Assembly: GCA_934394595.1 (NCBI GenBank)
Contig: CAKRRX010000133.1
Location: 1 to 6,918 of the forward strand
Length of the DNA: 6,918 nucleotides
Direction: 5' to 3'
From: an uncultured Blautia sp.
Lineage (GTDB): Bacteria > Bacillota > Clostridia > Lachnospirales > Lachnospiraceae
Position 1 is the stretch's first letter. Every line of letters begins with the position of its first letter. The position numbers and the translations under genes are program-made. A model generated the notes under the pieces. That model did not search any database, was not told where the DNA came from, and saw only the letters and a program-made list of their open reading frames with translations. Positions 1-4,237 of this stretch are shown in pieces.

Positions 1-363
1 AGAATGAAAGATGTAAAATTGCTTGGTGTTGAGCGAGAGGGAAAAGAAGCCTTTAATAAAATTAATCTCAAAAATTATACACAGAGAGTTTTTTCTATGT
101 TCGGCGGCGAACAGGAAAGAATTACAATTCAGTTTATCAATCCGCTCTTGGACACAGTCGTTGACAGATTTGGTAAAAAGGGAATGCTTTATAATGTGGT
201 AGATGATAGACATTTCAGTATTACTGCGCCTATTGAGATCAGCGATCAGTTTTACGGTTGGGTTCTTGGCTTCGGAAATAAAGCAAAGATATTAAAGCCG
301 CAGAAAGTAGTTGATGGATTTACGGCGTATTTGGACAAAGTTAAAAAGTTGTATGAAAGTTGA
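1..363 (+). CDS. WYL-domain transcriptional regulator, C-terminal part (5' end outside window)
   Basis: The reading frame is open from the first base, so the ATG at position 4 is internal; 120 residues are visible, ending at the TGA at 361-363. The first visible residues, RMKDVKLLG, match the end of a WYL domain (usually ...DRM..V...), and the rest resembles the WCX C-terminal extension: a short strand-rich stretch with FINPLLDTVVDRFG, a central FSITAPIE strand, then FYGWVLGFG and a final helix. In the family, an N-terminal winged-helix DNA-binding domain precedes the WYL domain, which senses ligands such as nucleic acids or nucleotides; those parts lie upstream of the window. Target genes cannot be inferred. 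Immediately downstream are tandem repeats and a tRNA-like remnant, so the gene may be the last one of an integrated element. Base composition is AT-rich compared with the genes after position 900. Confidence 0.8.
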   Translation, partial: RMKDVKLLGVEREGKEAFNKINLKNYTQRVFSMFGGEQERITIQFINPLLDTVVDRFGKKGMLYNVVDDRHFSITAPIEISDQFYGWVLGFGNKAKILKPQKVVDGFTAYLDKVKKLYES

Positions 364-368
364 TAAAA

Positions 369-470
369 AGTTCATTACTTCTTACTTGAAAGTTGATTCT
401 TACTTGTTTGGAAGTTGATTCTTACTTGATAGGAAATTGATTCTTACTTAATGGAAATTTGCAGCTTACC
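369..470. repeat. 22-bp tandem direct repeat array
   Basis: Three clear copies start at 391, 413 and 435, exactly 22 bp apart, sharing the core TTGATTCTTACTT. A diverged copy starts at 457. Another at 369-388 carries a 4-base insertion (AGTTCATT, ACTT, CTTACTTG). The array starts right behind the stop codon of the WYL gene. There are no unique spacers of CRISPR length. Regular 22-bp spacing (two helical turns) suggests binding sites for a protein on one face of the DNA, but none is known for this sequence. Confidence 0.75.
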
Positions 471-480
471 AGTCAAATAA

Positions 481-501
481 TTTTACGAATTTTTTACGAA
501 T
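481..501. repeat. Direct repeat of a 10-base motif at 11-bp spacing
   Basis: TTTTACGAAT occurs at 481-490 and again at 492-501, in AT-rich DNA between the 22-bp array and the tRNA-like remnant. Its place next to a possible attachment site would fit arm-type recombinase binding sites, but two copies in AT-rich DNA are weak evidence. Confidence 0.4.
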
Positions 502-570
502 AATACTTTATTTCTGCGGAAACGGAATTATTTTTATCAAAAAACAAGTGATTTCTGCCTAAAATAGACT

Positions 571-643
571 CGAAATGAGCTTCAAAATGCGTAGACGCTC
601 GTTCGGGACGCAGAGGTCGTGGGTTCGAATCCCGTCACTTCGA
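571..643 (+). pseudogene. tRNA-Pro(CGG)-like remnant: intact 3' half, degenerate 5' half
   Basis: The 3' half is canonical: anticodon loop TTCGGGA (602-608, anticodon CGG, Pro), 3' anticodon strand CGCAG (609-613), variable loop AGGTC, T arm with GGG TTCGAAT CCC (619-635), acceptor strand CACTTCG (636-642) and discriminator A643. CCA is not encoded. The 5' half fails. CGAAATG (571-577) sits at the right place but leaves one mismatch with the 3' acceptor strand. The D stem and the D-loop GG are missing. The 5' anticodon strand GCTCG pairs at only two of five positions with CGCAG. Some likeness to a Pro tRNA remains upstream (GTAGACGC at 591-598 resembles GTAGAGCGC). It is therefore either a decayed tRNA gene or a displaced tRNA 3' end left by an integrated element; a working tRNA is unlikely. 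Confidence 0.6.
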
Positions 644-646
644 CTA
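601..646 (+). other. Putative attachment-site core in tRNA-Pro 3' half (attR-like)
   Basis: Clean tRNA sequence begins abruptly at about 601 and runs to the 3' end, followed by what looks like the tRNA's own terminator. This is the arrangement left on the distal side when an element inserts into a tRNA 3' half: element to the left (WYL gene, repeats, AT-rich DNA), chromosome to the right. No integrase is visible; it would lie outside the window, and the intact tRNA would be at the other end of the element. This is inference from layout, as the second att copy cannot be seen. Confidence 0.4.
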
Positions 647-657
647 CTTGGCAGGGG

Positions 658-698
658 CACCGAAATTCTTGAGTAATCAAGGGTTTCGGTGTTTTTTT
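658..698 (+). terminator. Rho-independent terminator after the tRNA-Pro remnant
   Basis: A 15-bp uninterrupted stem (left arm 658-672 CACCGAAATTCTTGA, right arm 677-691, with three G-T pairs) closes on a GTAA loop and is followed by seven T (692-698). It lies 15 bases after the tRNA 3' end, where a tRNA gene terminator is expected. Confidence 0.9.
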
Positions 699-720
699 AT
701 GTTCTCCAAGCTCTCCCCTT

Positions 721-795
721 TAGAGCGTGTTTGAAAAAGGCTTTCTGCAAGATGTGCGTCACAATTTGCGGGAATGATTTTTCAAACACGCTCTA
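721..795. mobile_element. 75-bp fold-back (MITE/REP-like) palindromic element with TA ends
   Basis: Perfect 18-bp inverted arms at 721-738 (TAGAGCGTGTTTGAAAAA) and 778-795. The interior continues the fold: 742-750 pairs with 766-774 (two G-T pairs), and TGTG 753-756 pairs with CACA 760-763 around CGT. The whole unit is thus one long imperfect hairpin with no coding capacity. Both ends are TA, which fits a TA target-site duplication as made by IS630/mariner-type transposases, though TA also belongs to the palindrome. There is no T-run after it, so it is not a typical terminator. Copy number elsewhere in the genome is unknown. Confidence 0.6.
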
Positions 796-844
796 CACTT
801 TCCACGCAAATAAATGAATCTATGCATAGAACCCAACTGTAGTC

Positions 845-873
845 TTTACACCGCAAATAAGTACCGTTACAAT
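845..873 (+). promoter_or_regulatory. Sigma-A-type promoter of the Hsp70-like gene
   Basis: A -35 TTTACA (845-850) and -10 TACAAT (868-873) are separated by 17 bp; each differs from consensus at one base. The start codon lies 46 bases downstream. A Shine-Dalgarno sequence AGGAAGG (901-907) precedes the ATG at 920 by 12 bases. Confidence 0.65.
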
Positions 874-919
874 AGTTATATGAGAATCATAAAAATTACC
901 AGGAAGGACTAACGCAGAT

Positions 920-2314
920 ATGAAAAAGAATGAGCAGCCTACACCCCCGGCAACTGCCATTGCCATAGACCTTGGCGCAATGTACACCCGTGTTGCTGAA
1001 ATTTGGGCAGAAGAACCCCTTCTGGAAATCCCCTCTCTGATTGCAGCCACCACTTCCGGATGGCAGATTGGAGAACCCCTCAGAAAATTAAGACAGCAAA
1101 AGCCCTCTTCCATACATGGGCTTCACGATTTTCTTTTTGACCGGGTAGAACTGAACATTGGCGGTAAGATCATTTCTGCCCAGGAAGTTGTTACAGGCTA
1201 TCTGGCAGAACTGAAAGCTATCATTGAGAAGGAACTTTCTTATCCCTTTTACCCAGGTTGTATCTGCATTCCGGCAAATCTTCCGGTTTCCTGCCGTGAA
1301 CTTTTTCGGAAAATCTGTGGGCAAGTCTGGCCACAATATGATTTTCCACAAAATGATCCCATCCAGCTTGTCAGTTCCACTACTCTTGACGCAGCGTCCT
1401 ATTTCACCAGCACTGCCAAGCGATCCAGTGAATGTGTAACCGGCATCCTCTGCGATATTGGATATGGCTCTGCTGATATTTCCGTATTTGATTACTCCAT
1501 GCTGTATCTGGAAGATGCCAGCATCGGTGTCTCTTATTGCACCGGAAAGAACCTTCAGAACCTTCTCATGGAAAAAATATATCGGAAATATCCTTTTCTC
1601 TCCTGGCCCTGGCCTGGAAAATATGACGATATGAAGCGGCTGGAGTATACAATTCAAGAGTCCATGGCTTCTTTTTCTGACAGCGATTCCATACATATTC
1701 CATTTCCATTCGCACCAGAGCTTCCTGTGCCTCAGGAAAAGGAGGCCATATTTACCAGGGAAGAAATCAAAAAAATGTTACAGTCTGAAGCCAATGGACT
1801 GGCAGATGAAATTTTGAGATTGATGATCGACTCGGTCTATGACTGGTCGGATATTTCCAGAATTTTTCTCTGTGGATATATGGCTGCATTTCCGGAAATT
1901 GCGGAACAACTGTCCAATCGGTTAGGCATTCCGGTAGAAATCCTGGATAATCTGGGAAATGCCGCAGTCATGGGAGCTGCCAGCTGGCAGAGCTGGGCTT
2001 CCTCAGTCCGCATGGAGCCATCCAGCTTCTGGATGTCCGATAACATGGGAAAAATTTACCAGCTTACCCTGCCCCAAACCCTTGCACCGATAAACGAGCG
2101 GCTGCACATCGTGGTTCCGGAGGATTTAGAACACTGGGAAGGAGTCCTTCGCTGTGGAGACAATGCCTATTCTCTCTGTAATCCCGCCATTGGAAAAAGA
2201 ATATTGAAAAAAGAAGAACTGCAAAAACTGCAGTATCAGTTTGATGTAGTTCTGGAAGAAACGGAATCCGGCGAAATCGCCTTTTACACGAAGCCAACCA
2301 AAGTCAGCCAATAA
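920..2314 (+). CDS. Divergent Hsp70/actin-fold ATPase-like protein
   Basis: 464 residues, cytoplasmic: no signal peptide or membrane segment is seen. The actin/Hsp70 nucleotide-binding landmarks are present in order. Phosphate-1 loop is IDLGAMYTRVA (16-26; DnaK has IDLGTTNS). Phosphate-2 loop is LCDIGYGSADIS (177-188; DnaK has DLGGGTFDIS). The adenosine motif is IFLCGYMAAFPE (315-326; DnaK has LVGGSTRMP), followed by GNAAVMGAA (346-354), equivalent to the EAVAIGAA segment. About 110 residues follow and do not resemble the canonical DnaK substrate-binding domain, and the total is shorter than DnaK (about 600-640). Such proteins are commonly annotated as Hsp70 family or chaperone-like; substrate and partners are unknown. 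The gene stands alone, with its own promoter and no DnaJ or GrpE beside it. Its last 11 bp overlap the 3' end of the convergent DUF1284 gene. The start is fixed by AGGAAGG at 901-907. The fold is well supported, the function is not. Confidence 0.75.
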   Translation: MKKNEQPTPPATAIAIDLGAMYTRVAEIWAEEPLLEIPSLIAATTSGWQIGEPLRKLRQQKPSSIHGLHDFLFDRVELNIGGKIISAQEVVTGYLAELKAIIEKELSYPFYPGCICIPANLPVSCRELFRKICGQVWPQYDFPQNDPIQLVSSTTLDAASYFTSTAKRSSECVTGILCDIGYGSADISVFDYSMLYLEDASIGVSYCTGKNLQNLLMEKIYRKYPFLSWPWPGKYDDMKRLEYTIQESMASFSDSDSIHIPFPFAPELPVPQEKEAIFTREEIKKMLQSEANGLADEILRLMIDSVYDWSDISRIFLCGYMAAFPEIAEQLSNRLGIPVEILDNLGNAAVMGAASWQSWASSVRMEPSSFWMSDNMGKIYQLTLPQTLAPINERLHIVVPEDLEHWEGVLRCGDNAYSLCNPAIGKRILKKEELQKLQYQFDVVLEETESGEIAFYTKPTKVSQ

Positions 2315-2732
2315 GACTGGATTCCCACCTGCTTGGCTGCTCCTGACAGATCCGGTTCCACTGACAGTCGCCGCAGATTTTTTCACGATTTCCGGTTTGA
2401 ATGATTTTTTGCTGCACAGCACTGGTAAACTGTGAAAAAGTAAGCTGCTGATTTTCCTGAAATCCGCACTGCTCAAGCACTGCCTCATCATACTTTTTCA
2501 CTTTATCCGCTGCTTTGCAGACACCCTCACAATTATTGGGACAGGCAGAACAGATTTCATCCGTTTTCAAAACCAGCTGCACCTTCGCCCCTTTCATAAA
2601 AAGATCCAGCATTTCCTGCATATGGGCTGTAAATCCGCTGCTGTATCCATTTCCGATAAAAAACGCCAGACACATCCCGTGATGAGGGCGAATGGGATAT
2701 GTCTGACGTTCTTCTTTACTGCATTGGTACAA
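2304..2732 (-). CDS. DUF1284 family Cys-rich protein, possibly iron-sulfur/metal binding
   Basis: 142 residues from the TTG at 2732. This start is chosen because AGAAGGG (2748-2742 on the minus strand) lies 9 bases upstream; an earlier in-frame TTG at 2759 has no ribosome binding site. Near the N terminus is RPHHGMCL (15-22), close to the RPHHLLCL signature of DUF1284. A cluster C61-x2-C64-x3-C68-x3-C72 follows, then C89, and a second cluster C120-x2-C123-x5-C129 near the C terminus. Ten cysteines in a small soluble protein suggest an Fe-S cluster or zinc; the family has been suggested to be iron-sulfur binding but its function is unknown. The gene is the second of an operon: its start overlaps the end of bioY by 17 bp, implying translational coupling and control by the same BirA-type operator. 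Any link to biotin use is inference. The stop codon overlaps the convergent Hsp70-like gene. Confidence 0.8.
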   Translation of the reverse strand: MYQCSKEERQTYPIRPHHGMCLAFFIGNGYSSGFTAHMQEMLDLFMKGAKVQLVLKTDEICSACPNNCEGVCKAADKVKKYDEAVLEQCGFQENQQLTFSQFTSAVQQKIIQTGNREKICGDCQWNRICQEQPSRWESSLIG

Positions 2733-3273
2733 GCTTACGTACCCTTCTGGACAATACAAATGCCAGAGCGATCTTTACAAGATCCGGAATGATAAATGGG
2801 ATTACGCACCAGCCCAGTACAGTTCCCAAACTAACAGCTCCTGAAGTCTTTGTATAAACTACCATGAACCATACGGTTCCCATTGCATAACATACAATCA
2901 ATCCTGCAAGCATGGAAAGTATCTGTACTGCAGGGGATTTTCCCCAAAGTGCTTCCATTGCCCACATTACAAGTGCGGAAAAGAGAAATCCGACAATATA
3001 ACCACCTGTACTATTCAGCAGAACCCCGAATCCTCCTGTAAAATTGGCAAATACCGGAACTCCGATGATTCCCAGCAAAATGTAAACCAGAACCGCCAGA
3101 CTGCCTCTTTTGCCACCCAGCACTCCAACAGCCATAAATACCCCAAATGTCTGCAGGGTAAACGGTACGGTCATCGGAATAGAAATCCAGGAACAAATTG
3201 CGATCAATACGGCAAATATGGCAATATAAGCCAGATCATAAGTTTTTGTCTTTGTTGCAGCTACAGTACTCAT
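2716..3273 (-). CDS. bioY: Biotin ECF transporter substrate-binding (S) component BioY
   Basis: 185 residues, largely hydrophobic with about six membrane segments, matching the usual BioY length. BioY is the membrane S component that binds biotin and works with the shared energising module EcfA-EcfA'-EcfT, which is not encoded here. Family landmarks are VPFTLQTF (36-43), GGKRGSLAVLVYILLGIIG (53-71, the G-rich loop and following helix), GVPVFANFTGGFG (71-83), STGGYIVGF (88-96) and IPDLVK (162-167). The ATG at 3273 has a GAGGAG ribosome binding site six bases upstream (3285-3280). Upstream lie a strong promoter and a BirA-type operator, so expression should fall when biotin is plentiful. The DUF1284 gene follows with overlap. 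No bioABDF biosynthetic gene is in the window, which would fit dependence on imported biotin. Confidence 0.95.
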   Translation of the reverse strand: MSTVAATKTKTYDLAYIAIFAVLIAICSWISIPMTVPFTLQTFGVFMAVGVLGGKRGSLAVLVYILLGIIGVPVFANFTGGFGVLLNSTGGYIVGFLFSALVMWAMEALWGKSPAVQILSMLAGLIVCYAMGTVWFMVVYTKTSGAVSLGTVLGWCVIPFIIPDLVKIALAFVLSRRVRKLVPMQ

Positions 3274-3312
3274 AATTTTCTCCTCGCCTGATATAATTTT
3301 TTGGTCAGGTAC

Positions 3313-3341
3313 AATCTAACATAGCGAGGCCCAATTGTCAA
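3313..3341 (-). promoter_or_regulatory. bioY promoter
   Basis: On the minus strand a perfect -35 TTGACA (3341-3336) is followed after 17 bp by TAGATT (3318-3313, four of six consensus bases). The -35 box lies within the proximal half-site of the BirA operator, so a bound repressor would block RNA polymerase. The leader to the bioY ATG is roughly 30 bases. Confidence 0.75.
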
Positions 3342-3366
3342 CCTGTATTTTATTTTTGGTTTACAA
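3335..3366. promoter_or_regulatory. BirA-type biotin operator
   Basis: Inverted half-sites TTGTCAACC (3335-3343) and GGTTTACAA (3358-3366) are separated by 14 bp. They match the BirA operator pattern TTGTnAACC/GGTTnACAA with one deviation from perfect symmetry. The site overlaps the bioY -35 box. BirA bound to biotinyl-AMP dimerises on such sites and represses. The operator also lies 79 bp upstream of the divergent pduB-like gene, so it could influence that gene too, which is unproven. Confidence 0.88.
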
Positions 3367-3444
3367 TCTTTTCTATTTTTTTCTTTCCAAGTAAACATAT
3401 TCATGCTAAACTTAAGTAAAGTAAAACTACGGAGGTTTTTCACC

Positions 3445-4158
3445 ATGGACGTACACAGTATCAGCACCAAATGTACCCGAACTGAATTTGTGGGTACTGC
3501 CGTTCTGGATACCATTGGACTTGTGATCTCAGGAGTGGATGATACTCTTTTAAAAGAAATGAATATAGGAACCCGCTATCATACCCTTGGACTTTTCAGT
3601 TCCCGCACAGGCGCTGCCGGGCAGATCACGGCAGTAGATGATGCCGTGAAGGCTACCGGCACGGAGGTTCTTTCCATTGAATTTCCCCGTGATACCAAGG
3701 GATGGGGCGGTCATGGAAACTATATCGTCATTGGAGGCAACGATGTATCGGATGTTCGCCATGCCATTTCCCTGGCTCTGGAGCTGACCAACAAATATGC
3801 CGGTGAGCTGTACATCAGCGAATCCGGGCATCTGGAATTTGCATTCTCTGCTAACGCAGGAGCCGCTCTCGCCATGGCTTTTCACGCAGTTCCAGGAGAG
3901 GCCTTTGGCTTTATGGCAGGCTCTCCGGCAGCTATTGGACTTGTGATGGCAGACACTGCCATGAAAGCCTCTGCTGTTCATATCACACGATATATGACCC
4001 CAAGTGTTGGAACCAGCCATTCTAATGAAGTGATCCTGGCCATCTCCGGTGATGCCAGCGCCGTAAAAGAAGCTGTATTGCAAGCCAGGCAAATTGGGCT
4101 GGAGCTTCTCATTGGAATGGGAAGTTATCCTGAGATTCCCGGCGAACCTTATTTATAA
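3445..4158 (+). CDS. pduB: Bacterial microcompartment shell protein, PduB family (orphan)
   Basis: 237 residues from the ATG at 3445, chosen because GGAGG (3431-3435) lies 9 bases upstream; an in-frame ATG at 3403 has none. The protein shows two tandem BMC folds (about 13-115 and 125-230), as in the trimeric tandem-domain shell protein PduB. Landmarks are EFVGTAVLDTIGLVI (14-28), PRDTKGWGGHG (81-91), GGNDVSDVRHAI (97-108), SGHLEF (127-132), VMADTAMKASAV (167-178) and GTSHSNEVILAISGDASAV (189-207). The length matches the short PduB' form, lacking the N-terminal extension of full-length PduB that ties shell to cargo. Shell trimers form facets with a substrate pore around an enzyme core. No cargo enzyme, second shell gene or regulator is adjacent, so it is a solitary gene; partners must be encoded elsewhere. 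A weak promoter candidate is TTTCCA (3384-3389), 17 bp, TAAACT (3407-3412). The gene ends in a shared bidirectional terminator. Confidence 0.9.
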   Translation: MDVHSISTKCTRTEFVGTAVLDTIGLVISGVDDTLLKEMNIGTRYHTLGLFSSRTGAAGQITAVDDAVKATGTEVLSIEFPRDTKGWGGHGNYIVIGGNDVSDVRHAISLALELTNKYAGELYISESGHLEFAFSANAGAALAMAFHAVPGEAFGFMAGSPAAIGLVMADTAMKASAVHITRYMTPSVGTSHSNEVILAISGDASAVKEAVLQARQIGLELLIGMGSYPEIPGEPYL

Positions 4159-4174
4159 AATCGCAAATGCCCGC

Positions 4175-4226
4175 AAAAAGGCCTGTCAGGCAGAAAATTT
4201 ATTTTCCATCTGACAGGCCGCTTTTT
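4175..4226. terminator. Bidirectional Rho-independent terminator between convergent genes
   Basis: Arms GGCCTGTCAG (4180-4189) and CTGACAGGCC (4210-4219) pair over 10 bp. GAAAAT (4193-4198) and ATTTTC (4201-4206) extend the stem beyond a GCA/CAT internal loop. TTTTT (4222-4226) follows on the plus strand and AAAAA (4175-4179) gives the minus-strand T-run, so it can end both the pduB-like gene (stop 4158) and the 3D-domain gene (stop 4238). Confidence 0.92.
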
Positions 4227-4237
4227 ATGCTACACTC

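Noticed and set aside
369..470. CRISPR array
   Set aside because: The 22-bp units are contiguous with only about 4 variable bases between cores; there are no spacers and no cas genes.
571..643. Functional tRNA-Pro(CGG) gene
   Set aside because: D arm, D-loop GG and three of five anticodon-stem pairs are missing and the acceptor stem has a mismatch, although the 3' half is canonical.
721..795. Rho-independent terminator
   Set aside because: A long hairpin but no T-run follows on either strand, and the strong terminator at 658-698 already serves the upstream unit.
820..1113. Minus-strand reading frame of 97 codons over the Hsp70-like gene start
   Set aside because: It lies across the promoter and coding start of the plus-strand gene, has no ribosome binding site and resembles no family.
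1088..1696. Minus-strand reading frame of 202 codons inside the Hsp70-like gene
   Set aside because: Antisense shadow of a gene with recognisable motifs; no family match and no start signals.
3403..3444. Earlier ATG for the pduB-like gene
   Set aside because: It has no ribosome binding site and adds residues unlike the family, whereas GGAGG at 3431-3435 points to the ATG at 3445.
3550..4092. Minus-strand reading frame of 180 codons inside the pduB-like gene
   Set aside because: Fully antisense to a conserved BMC protein; composition and lack of motifs indicate a shadow.
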